This document shows positions 51,063 to 59,028 of a DNA stretch of 64,000 nt, piece after piece. A program made the position numbers and the translations under genes. The notes below the pieces were generated by a model. The model was not told where the DNA came from and ran no database searches. It worked only from the letters and a program-made list of their open reading frames with translations. Each line of letters begins with the position of its first letter. Position 1 is the first letter of the stretch. The stretch is from Spirochaetales bacterium (lineage in GTDB: Bacteria; Spirochaetota; Spirochaetia; Treponematales; Treponemataceae). The DNA is taken from the NCBI GenBank assembly GCA_029098225.1, contig JAQXNX010000012.1, forward strand, positions 53,487-117,486, given 5' to 3'.

Positions 51063-52370
51063 ATGCAATTTACAAGTACTAGAAATAACAATTTAACGGT
51101 GAAGTTTTCTCAAGCAGTTCGGGATTGTATTCCTGATGATGGCGGCGTTTTTGTGCCTTCTTCAATCGAAGATATGCGCCGCTGGATTTATTATATTGAT
51201 GAAACTACTCCTTTTGCTTCTATTGCGGGCTCTTTAACTTCGGCTTTAATGCATGAAGAATTTTCTCCAATTATTTGTGAAACTATTGCTACGTCGGCGT
51301 TTCCTGTTGCACCGGTAATGAAGCAGCTGTCTAATAATCTTTTTATGATGGAACTTTATAACGGATTTACCGGTTACCATCGCGATTATGGAGTTTCTTA
51401 TCTTTGTTCGTATCTTGAATATACTCTCCAGCTTACTGGTGGAAAGGCTGTTTTTCTTGATTATACTCATGGAAGTCTTGGAGCTTTATTAGCTAAGCTT
51501 CTGAAGGGTAAAAAAAATATTAAGGCAGTCCTTGTATATAAAAAAGGAGCTATTCGTGGACTTTCAGAAGAAGATTACGTATGGAACGGCGGAAATATTT
51601 ATCCTGTAGAAATGGATTGCAGCGAAGAAGAAATCAAGGCTGCGGTAAGTTCTGTTTTTGCCGATGCTTCGTTTGTAAATAAAAATAATCTTACGGTTGC
51701 CAACACAACTAATGTATGCAGACTTTTGAGTCAGCTTTTCTTCTTCCCATATTCATTCGCGCAGATAAAAAATAAAGTCGAAGGAGATATTAATTATGCT
51801 ATGGATGCCGGCAATTATGGAACTTTAATGGCCGGTTTATACAGCTGGAGGTTTGCTCTTCCTGTAAGCAGATTTTATATTTCTGCTACAACAGAACTTG
51901 GACGTAGTGCAGGTGGAAATCCTGTTATTCTGGATTCGGTTGTCGATTTTACTCAAAGGGGAAATACAAATCCTGTAATTCCTGCTAATCTTGAACGCCT
52001 TGAATCTTTCTTTGGAAAGAATGAACTTATGATGCGCAATTTTGTTTTCCCAGTTGACATTTCTGAAAGACAGAGGGAAAAGGCTGCTAAAGAATTATTT
52101 ATGAATTATGGTATTTTTGCAGATAAATCTACAGCGGCTGCTTATGCTGTTATTAAAGAAAATGAAGAAATAATTCGCGATGATGATATGTCTTTTGTTC
52201 TTATGGCATATAATCATCCGGCTTTATCCAGTGAATACTGCAGGCATGTTACTGGCGAGACTCCGGAAACTCCAGATTATATAAAAGACAGCTTAAAGCC
52301 TTCTTCAATTAATAAACCACTTGTTTCTTCTGCAAAAGAGCTCAAAGAAATAATTGAAGCGCTGAATTAA
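51063..52370 (+). CDS. thrC: Threonine synthase
   Basis: MQFTSTRNNNLTVKFSQAVRDCIPDDGGVFVP start and PLP-fold II features (AMDAGNYGTLMAGLYS, TTELGRSAGGNPVILDSVVDFTQRGNTNP). Confidence 0.88.
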   Translation: MQFTSTRNNNLTVKFSQAVRDCIPDDGGVFVPSSIEDMRRWIYYIDETTPFASIAGSLTSALMHEEFSPIICETIATSAFPVAPVMKQLSNNLFMMELYNGFTGYHRDYGVSYLCSYLEYTLQLTGGKAVFLDYTHGSLGALLAKLLKGKKNIKAVLVYKKGAIRGLSEEDYVWNGGNIYPVEMDCSEEEIKAAVSSVFADASFVNKNNLTVANTTNVCRLLSQLFFFPYSFAQIKNKVEGDINYAMDAGNYGTLMAGLYSWRFALPVSRFYISATTELGRSAGGNPVILDSVVDFTQRGNTNPVIPANLERLESFFGKNELMMRNFVFPVDISERQREKAAKELFMNYGIFADKSTAAAYAVIKENEEIIRDDDMSFVLMAYNHPALSSEYCRHVTGETPETPDYIKDSLKPSSINKPLVSSAKELKEIIEALN

Positions 52371-52462
52371 TGCTTGTAGTCAATTATTCAATTAAGAGAT
52401 TTATTCAATTTTTGTAAATCTATGTTATTTGTTAGCGGCGCCGGGTGGGGTATGATGACGCC

Positions 52463-53110
52463 ATGGAAAAGAAGAATCTTGTAAAGCGAATTTTAATGTC
52501 GCTCTTTGGTGTAATAATCTGTGCCATCAGTGTTGGTATTTTTAAAATTGCCGCCCTTGGCGTAGATCCCTTTCAGTCATTTATGGCCGGCCTTGATGCC
52601 CTTGTGCCAATTAAGTTTGGTACTTTGTATGTGATTGCAAATGCGGTGCTTTTTATTTTCATGTTGATTTTTGACCGCCACTACATTGGCATCGCAACTT
52701 TTATAAATCTCTTTTTGCTGGGCTATATCACTCAGTTTACCTACGAGTTTTTGCAGACAGTGATTGTTGAGCCTGCAATTTGGGTGCGCGTGCTCTGCCT
52801 TGTTGTTGGCGTTGTGATTATCTGCTTTGGATCCGCTTTTTACATGACTGCCGACCTTGGTGTTTCAACTTATGATGCCGTTGCCCTGATTATCGTGAAC
52901 ACCTGGAAGCGCGGAAAGTTCCAGTATGTGAGAATCATTACAGACGTTGTGTGCGTGCTGCTGGGTGTGGCTCTCTTTTTGCTTTCCGGTGGCGCTGCGA
53001 AAGCTATCATCACGATTGCCGGGGTCGGAACGATTATTACAGCATTTTTTATGGGCCCGCTGATTGAGTTCTTTAATGTTCATTGTGCAAGACCGATTTT
53101 GAATAAGTAG
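52463..53110 (+). CDS. YitT/YczE-like membrane protein
   Basis: Multi-TM; ISVGIFKIAALGVDPFQSFMAGLDAL and ADLGVSTYDAVALI. Start moved to MEKKNLVK. Confidence 0.82.
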   Translation: MEKKNLVKRILMSLFGVIICAISVGIFKIAALGVDPFQSFMAGLDALVPIKFGTLYVIANAVLFIFMLIFDRHYIGIATFINLFLLGYITQFTYEFLQTVIVEPAIWVRVLCLVVGVVIICFGSAFYMTADLGVSTYDAVALIIVNTWKRGKFQYVRIITDVVCVLLGVALFLLSGGAAKAIITIAGVGTIITAFFMGPLIEFFNVHCARPILNK

Positions 53111-53293
53111 GGAGGGGGAAGTCTCCCCCCGCTCTTATCGGAAATCCGTTAAAAAACGAGCTGCGTCAGCGGGTCGTTTTAGGATTTTCCACTAAAATGC
53201 GCACAGTCGGGCTATGCCCGACTGTCCCCCTCTGCGGGCTCAAACGCCGCCCGCAACGCCTGCTTTTTGTTAACTAATTTGGAGGAAATAGAA

Positions 53294-53827
53294 ATGAACG
53301 AAACACTCAAAGTTTTAGAAACCCGCCGCAGCTGCCGCAAGTTCAAAAGCGAAATGCTGCGCGAAGAAGACTTAAATGCAATAATCCGAGCCGGAACCTT
53401 TGCTCCAACCGGAATGAATAAACAAACCCCGATAATTATCGCCGTTACAAATAAAGAACTCCGCGACAAAATCAGCGAAGAAAACAGAAAAATCGGCGGC
53501 TGGAACGAGGGCTTCGACCCATTTTACGGTGCACCTGTAATTCTGATAGTTCTCGCTAACAAGGGTGAGAGTCCTAATTACATTTACGACGGATCTCTTG
53601 TTATGGGAAATCTTATGAATGCCGCTGAGGCACTGGGAATCGGCTCAATCTGGATTCACCGCGCAAAGGAAGAGTTCCAGAGCGACTTCGGAAAGAAGCT
53701 GCTCGCAGCCCTTGGAATTGAAGGCGACTTCGAAGGAATCGGCCACGTTGCTCTGGGTTATGTGGATGAGGGTGGCGTGAAACCGGCTGCGCCACGTAAA
53801 GAGAATTATGTTTATTGGGTGAAATAA
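53294..53827 (+). CDS. Nitroreductase family protein
   Basis: ETRRSCRKFKSEMLREEDLNAIIRAGTFAPTGMNKQ; start with GGAGGA RBS. Confidence 0.93.
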   Translation: MNETLKVLETRRSCRKFKSEMLREEDLNAIIRAGTFAPTGMNKQTPIIIAVTNKELRDKISEENRKIGGWNEGFDPFYGAPVILIVLANKGESPNYIYDGSLVMGNLMNAAEALGIGSIWIHRAKEEFQSDFGKKLLAALGIEGDFEGIGHVALGYVDEGGVKPAAPRKENYVYWVK

Positions 53828-53912
53828 AACAAAGAGCCAGTCTCAAACATAGTGCGTGTTGTTTGAAAACTACTGCGCTTTGATTGACTGGCTCTATAAT
53901 TTTAAGAATTGT

Positions 53913-54431
53913 TTACTTTTCAAATACAGATTTGAAAAAAGTTGATAAAGGTTCTTCCAATAATTCAACTGGATCGGTTGAGCCTAAAGTCATGCTGGCA
54001 CTCTTCCCAGAAAGAATTGCAGATTTTAATAGGTTTCTTTTGTTGTCGTATATTTCTACAGAAACTTCTATTTTATCAGGAAGACCACTCCATGCAGTTG
54101 CTCGGTCTTCCCAGTGAAGAATTTCAGGAATTACAATGTAATCATATTCAAGAATTTCTGAATCTGAGAAATCTTTTAAGGTCTCATTCTTTTTAAGGAT
54201 AATTGCATTAGAAGTATATCTTTTTAATTGCTGCCGAATAGCATTTGATAAGACTCTGCCAGATCCATTATAGATATCTGAACCATAAGAACCATCTTCA
54301 CTGACAGCAATAGCCATAGCTTTTTCTTTTTCAAGAGCTTCTTTATGTGGATTGTTAACATCATATTTATATGTAGATTGACAACCTATAAATAAAAAAG
54401 TTGTGAAAAGTGGAATTAAGAATTTTTTCAT
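53913..54431 (-). CDS. Lipoprotein, DUF4823-like
   Basis: Lipobox FIGCQS; YDYIVIPEILHWEDRATAWSGLPDKIEVSVEIYD. Confidence 0.75.
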   Translation of the reverse strand: MKKFLIPLFTTFLFIGCQSTYKYDVNNPHKEALEKEKAMAIAVSEDGSYGSDIYNGSGRVLSNAIRQQLKRYTSNAIILKKNETLKDFSDSEILEYDYIVIPEILHWEDRATAWSGLPDKIEVSVEIYDNKRNLLKSAILSGKSASMTLGSTDPVELLEEPLSTFFKSVFEK

Positions 54432-54808
54432 TTGTTGCCTCCAATACATATATTGTATTATTGCATCCACAAATTATCAAAAAAAGCTATACTTGAAAAA
54501 AAACTGTTTCCGGCATTAGTTTTTGTGAACCGAAATACCTTTATGAAGGACGGTGCTCATCTTCCTTCGGAAGCAGAAGTGTTTACAGGTATAGCTGATA
54601 ATAGCAAATGCAACTATCTCCAGTGTAAACACTTTTTAATAGCAATACTTATACTGTACCAACGGTCAAGCCATTGCAGGTTATAATATTGCTCATGGCA
54701 AGCCCCACAAAAGTGGATACCGACCATATAAATAGTATATCCTATAAAATGATATAAAAGGTAAACCGCAAATTGACATTTACAAAATTTCATTGTATTA
54801 GTGTAAAT

Positions 54809-55300
54809 ATGAAGTATGTAACTAATGAATTGCTGTTAGATATCGAAGATTATTTACTCGAAAGATATGAAGAGCCAAAACAAGTAATGTTATTTCAAAC
54901 AGTTTACAGCTGTATTGAAACTGGCTTTGATACAAATATGACTATTGAGGATATTGCCGAAAAAAAAGTTGAAACATTTCAAGATAAACTTTTTCAGATG
55001 ATCCGAGATAAAAAAATTAATGAAGTCGAAATGTATAAAAAAGGAAATATAAGCCGTCAGTTATTTTCTAAAATTAAAAGCGAAAAAGATTATCACCCAA
55101 CAAAGAATACTGTGTTTTCATTAGCTATTGGAATGGAATTAAATATTGATGAAACATCTGAATTGTTAGCAAAAGCTGGATATGCTTTCAGTACCTCAAG
55201 TAAACTTGATTTAATAATTCAATATTTTATGTATCATAAGAATTATAATCTTTTTGTAATTAATGAAGTTCTAGATAAATACGGATTTGAAACTTTGTAA
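54809..55300 (+). CDS. Stand-alone XRE-like regulatory domain protein
   Basis: SRQLFSKIKSEKDYHPTKNTVFSLAIGMELNIDETSELLAKAGYAFSTSSKLDLIIQYFMYHKNYNLFVINEVL; likely start MKYVTNE. Confidence 0.75.
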   Translation: MKYVTNELLLDIEDYLLERYEEPKQVMLFQTVYSCIETGFDTNMTIEDIAEKKVETFQDKLFQMIRDKKINEVEMYKKGNISRQLFSKIKSEKDYHPTKNTVFSLAIGMELNIDETSELLAKAGYAFSTSSKLDLIIQYFMYHKNYNLFVINEVLDKYGFETL

Positions 55301-55442
55301 ATTGTCAACGAGCAGTTTACCTTTAAATTATAGAATTATTATATATTAATTTTTGTGCAGGACTGTATTTAATTTGATAATTTAAAACTCAAATTAAAAT
55401 GTATCACTCATCATAAATAAACAAAAAAGACAGTGTTCCAGA

Positions 55443-55595
55443 ATGTATCTTTTGTATATTTTGAAACTTCTAGAGGATGTCTGCAAAACTCCTAATTCTT
55501 ATGAATTTGATGCAGTGGCAACAATATCTTTAGATCTTTCGGGTAAACGATATTGTTTGTTACAGAAAGGTCATTTTATAACTGTTATTATTTAA
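55443..55595 (+). CDS. Possible 50-aa small ORF
   Basis: MYLLYILKLLEDVCKTPNSYEFDAVATISLDLSGKRYCLLQKGHFITVII; below the ORF-track size cut-off. Confidence 0.2.
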   Translation: MYLLYILKLLEDVCKTPNSYEFDAVATISLDLSGKRYCLLQKGHFITVII

Positions 55596-55625
55596 TACAT
55601 AATAAAATTATTAAGTGGGGTAATT

Positions 55626-56918
55626 ATGGAAAAATCAGAAGAAATGGAATATATAACTCAAAAACTTAGGTTATTTTCAAAATCTGAGTTTAATAATTAT
55701 GTAGATGAAGCTCCTTTGACAAATAAAGAAAAAGATTTTCTTGTTGATATTAGTCGTGGATATACCTATGAAGAATTAGCAAGAATAAATCATGTGAAAA
55801 CGGCTACTGTTTCATACATAAAAAGAAAAATATTTAAAAAATTATATAACTGGGAAAACAGGCAAATTGTACTACCATTTCAGAATGAACGAATTGATGC
55901 ATCAGAAGTTATCAATCAAAAAATAGAAGAAGCTTTTAAGAGTAAAGAGGAAGAATTAAAACAAAAGGAAGCAATCTTAAATAAATATATAGAAAAAGAA
56001 ACAAAGAAAAAGATAGACGAGAAACTTCAAAAAATTAAAAAGTCGCAAAATTTGAATACAAGAGGTACCAAAAAGGCGGAACCAGAAATAGTATTAGATA
56101 AAACAATACAAGATGATATAAAAGAAATGTCAGTGGTTGAGTTAAAAAAGAAGTACATTCCTATGTATGCTCGACATGAGATTTCAGCTAAAGAATTATG
56201 TAATATTTTTGGACATTCGATTCAGTGGGCAACTAGAATAAAACGAAGATATTTAGAGGAAGGTGAAAAGTGTACTTTTGAGCGTAAACGCACTAAAAGT
56301 GTCTCTCCAAATAAAACATCTGATGAAATTGCAAATAAGATAATTAATTTGTATTCTACAAATTATCGACAATTTTCTATTGCTGAATTCACAAAAATAT
56401 TAAAAGTTAAATTTAATATAAATTTATGTGAAGCAACAGTTTCAAGAATTTTAAGAGAAAAAGGATTAAAATCTCCAACTGCTGATAAGTATCTGGGGCA
56501 ATCAAAAGAGAGTCTTGGAATTGATTATTATGCGGTTATGGAAATATTTCATTCAAGTGTTAATAAAATGGATTATTCAGAAATAGAGGAATATGGGCTG
56601 GTACAAATCTGTGATTTGGCTTTTATAAAAGCTTACTCTTCTCTTAATAGTATTTCAAAGAAAAAGTTTAAGTTGAAGTTTAGGACATCTTATTCTTTAT
56701 TTGAGTATTTTATAGATAATGGTTATTTAAATATCAGAGATTTTTGGTCTTATTGGAATAATAATCATGATAAGTTTTCATACATATATAATAAACCTAC
56801 AAGATACAAAGTAATACAGGATATAAAGTATATTTATTTCCCAATGTTTCGAATTATTGAAGAGTATATAAGGGAAATGAAGAAAAGTTTAGTGGAGTAT
56901 ACAAAAGAGCTTATTTGA
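55626..56918 (+). CDS. Multi-HTH DNA-binding protein (LuxR/sigma-r4-like HTH, coiled coil, IS630-like winged helices)
   Basis: LTNKEKDFLVDISRGYTYEELARINHVKTATVSYIKRKIFKKL; ISAKELCNIFGHSIQWATRIKRRYLEEG; FSIAEFTKILKVKFNINLCEATVSRILREKGL. Confidence 0.7.
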   Translation: MEKSEEMEYITQKLRLFSKSEFNNYVDEAPLTNKEKDFLVDISRGYTYEELARINHVKTATVSYIKRKIFKKLYNWENRQIVLPFQNERIDASEVINQKIEEAFKSKEEELKQKEAILNKYIEKETKKKIDEKLQKIKKSQNLNTRGTKKAEPEIVLDKTIQDDIKEMSVVELKKKYIPMYARHEISAKELCNIFGHSIQWATRIKRRYLEEGEKCTFERKRTKSVSPNKTSDEIANKIINLYSTNYRQFSIAEFTKILKVKFNINLCEATVSRILREKGLKSPTADKYLGQSKESLGIDYYAVMEIFHSSVNKMDYSEIEEYGLVQICDLAFIKAYSSLNSISKKKFKLKFRTSYSLFEYFIDNGYLNIRDFWSYWNNNHDKFSYIYNKPTRYKVIQDIKYIYFPMFRIIEEYIREMKKSLVEYTKELI

Positions 56919-56946
56919 TTGACTTTTTGAAGATATATGATATATT
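56919..56946 (+). promoter_or_regulatory. Candidate sigma70 promoter
   Basis: TTGACT - 16 nt - TATATT directly after the preceding stop codon. Confidence 0.6.
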
Positions 56947-56951
56947 AAAAA

Positions 56952-57043
56952 TAAAGGAACACCGCAGAGGTGTGGCGGTCTCCTTTTAGCTTTTGTTAAA
57001 AGCCTACTCGGTTTAGCGACACGCGGGTAGGTTTTATTTTTTT
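56952..57043 (+). ncRNA. Candidate small structured RNA of unknown family
   Basis: Between promoter and terminator: AAAGGA/TCCTTT outer stem with ACACC/GGTGT (or alternative ACCGC/GCGGT) pairing, then terminator stem and U-tract. Confidence 0.5.
56998..57043 (+). terminator. Intrinsic terminator
   Basis: AAAAGCCTAC ... GTAGGTTTT followed by ATTTTTTT. Confidence 0.75.
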
Positions 57044-57079
57044 GCTTTCTACAAGATTACTTGAAGAGAGTGAGTGCAT

Positions 57080-57796
57080 TTAAAGAAGATATTCTTCTCC
57101 ATCATTACAAATTTTTATAATTTTTCCATCTTTTATAAGATATGCTTCCCCACAGATTCTTTCTGATTTACCATCAGAATAAAGATAACTTCCATCGCAT
57201 ATAGCGATAAACTGTCTGCCATAACTATCTGGATAGGTAACTTCTTCAAATAATTTTTTTCCATCTAAAATATTGTCTTTTGTATTTTGATAGTGAGGAA
57301 GCAACATAATATCTGTTAGTCCCAAACCTTTTAGAAAACGCTTGAAATCAGGATTAACAGCTTCTCCTTTTTCTTCTGGTTGTGCATAAACAACATTTGC
57401 AGCATTCATACTTCCAGCACTGATTCCTAATATGGTTCCATTAAAGTTTAGCAATAATTCTCTTAGTCCAATTTCAGAAAAAAATGCATTCTGAGTAGGT
57501 ACATGTCCACCGCCTAGAATTATAAAATCACTTGAATTAATAAGTTCCTGTGCTGATTTTTTATTTCTGTTATCTAAGATTTTATAATCTTCAAAACTGA
57601 TTCCTGTAAATTCCATAGTGTATTTTACAGCATTAGAAAATCCTTCTGTAAACTCTATATCAGATGGAGCGGATGTAATCATTAAAGCGTTATGATGTTC
57701 ACATTTTAGCAATCTTTCAACGAATTTATTTTTCTCATTCAATGTTTTTTCTGGTTCGGTAAAAGGTGAACTTACTAAAAACAATTCTTTAGACAT
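57080..57796 (-). CDS. Peptidase E-like (family S51) protein
   Basis: FIILGGGHVPTQNAFF and ILGISAGSMNAANVVY nucleophile-elbow motif. Confidence 0.85.
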   Translation of the reverse strand: MSKELFLVSSPFTEPEKTLNEKNKFVERLLKCEHHNALMITSAPSDIEFTEGFSNAVKYTMEFTGISFEDYKILDNRNKKSAQELINSSDFIILGGGHVPTQNAFFSEIGLRELLLNFNGTILGISAGSMNAANVVYAQPEEKGEAVNPDFKRFLKGLGLTDIMLLPHYQNTKDNILDGKKLFEEVTYPDSYGRQFIAICDGSYLYSDGKSERICGEAYLIKDGKIIKICNDGEEYLL

Positions 57797-57989
57797 TTTT
57801 TTATTCCTGTTTTAAATTTCTATTTTTAACTATTAACAAATTCTTTCTAAAATAGCAAGGAACTTGATTTGCAAAAGCTGTTGCAAAATTGCTCTTAGAA
57901 TATGAAACAAAATAGACAATGCTGGTATAAATAATATTATTAGAGTTTGCTAGTATTTTTCAGTAGTCTTGTTTTATTTAAAAAAACTT

Positions 57990-58904
57990 TTACCTTTTAA
58001 ATTCAGCAGATAAGGTCTTTGAATATTCGCTATTTTTGTTTTCATCATATTCTTCAAGATAGCCGCCAAATATCCAGCCATATTGTTCTGCATCAACCAC
58101 GGAAAAATAGATGTAGTACCAGTAACCTTTTACGCCATCATATTCTTCAAGTTTTGTAGTTCTGGCTCTTGTATTGATTACAGTTCCTTTTTTTACTGAT
58201 TCAACAGAAACATTATACATTTCATCATAAAGCCAAACTAACTGAGTTTTTGCGCTTGTAGATGGAGCAGTCCGGAACTTTACATTATTAGTTAATACTT
58301 TTTTTGAAACATCAACTATCACAGGAATATTATTGATTTTAGCCTTTGCTCCGTTTTCTTTTTTGCAGTCAGCCGGATAAAATGGAATGCCGTTAAAAAT
58401 GATTTCATTGTCATATAAAAAACTATCTGTTTCATAATTCAAGATTCCAGAAATAGTTTTTCCATCAAATAGTGAAAGGCAATAATCAATATTTTTATTA
58501 AAATCATAGTCCGAAAGAATTACTTTGTCATTTTCAAGTGAATATTTCCCGAAAGCATATATATCAGCATAGACAGAGCCAATTGCAAAATAATCATCAG
58601 AATAAAATAAGAGGATTCCGGAAGAATCTTTTTCAGAATCAACCTTCCAGATTGTAGACATCAGTTTTTCTTTTGAAAGTTTTTTATCAGTTTTATCATA
58701 ATTAAGATTTCTTTTTCTCCAGGACATTCCATCGTTTGAATTTTTCCTGTAAAAGATTGTATCTGGATTTTCTGACTGCCATCCCTTTGCTTCAACTGAA
58801 TTATTAAATCTGATTGCTTCTTTAATGTAATCAGTTTCTGCGTTTACAGAATTTGTCAGAAAAATAAATGATAAAACTAAAATTACTTTGTTTACTTTTT
58901 TCAT
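57990..58904 (-). CDS. Secreted protein with SH3-like domain
   Basis: Signal peptide MKKVNKVILVLSFIFLTNSVNA; SH3b-like NVKFRTAPSTSAKTQLVWLYD...YGWIFGGYLEEY. Confidence 0.75.
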   Translation of the reverse strand: MKKVNKVILVLSFIFLTNSVNAETDYIKEAIRFNNSVEAKGWQSENPDTIFYRKNSNDGMSWRKRNLNYDKTDKKLSKEKLMSTIWKVDSEKDSSGILLFYSDDYFAIGSVYADIYAFGKYSLENDKVILSDYDFNKNIDYCLSLFDGKTISGILNYETDSFLYDNEIIFNGIPFYPADCKKENGAKAKINNIPVIVDVSKKVLTNNVKFRTAPSTSAKTQLVWLYDEMYNVSVESVKKGTVINTRARTTKLEEYDGVKGYWYYIYFSVVDAEQYGWIFGGYLEEYDENKNSEYSKTLSAEFKR

Positions 58905-58980
58905 ACATTTCCTTTTCCAAAAAAGTTTTTTAATTATCTGACAGAAGTCTTTTGCCAGTTGAACCTGATGTGAATTGATT

Positions 58981-59027
58981 ACAAATATTGTAACACCTGC
59001 CATTGCTGGCAGTGTTACAATATTTGT
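58981..59027. terminator. Long stem-loop directly downstream of the glycosidase stop codon
   Basis: ACAAATATTGTAACAC ... GTGTTACAATATTTGT, 16-bp perfect stem. Confidence 0.6.
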
Positions 59028-59028
59028 T

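Noticed and set aside
54432-54770. Possible pseudogene remnant between the DUF4823-like lipoprotein and the XRE-like gene (fragments such as NGQAIAGYNIAHGKPHKSGYRPYK)
   Set aside because: Fragments are short, in different frames and broken by stops; no family recognised, so not called.
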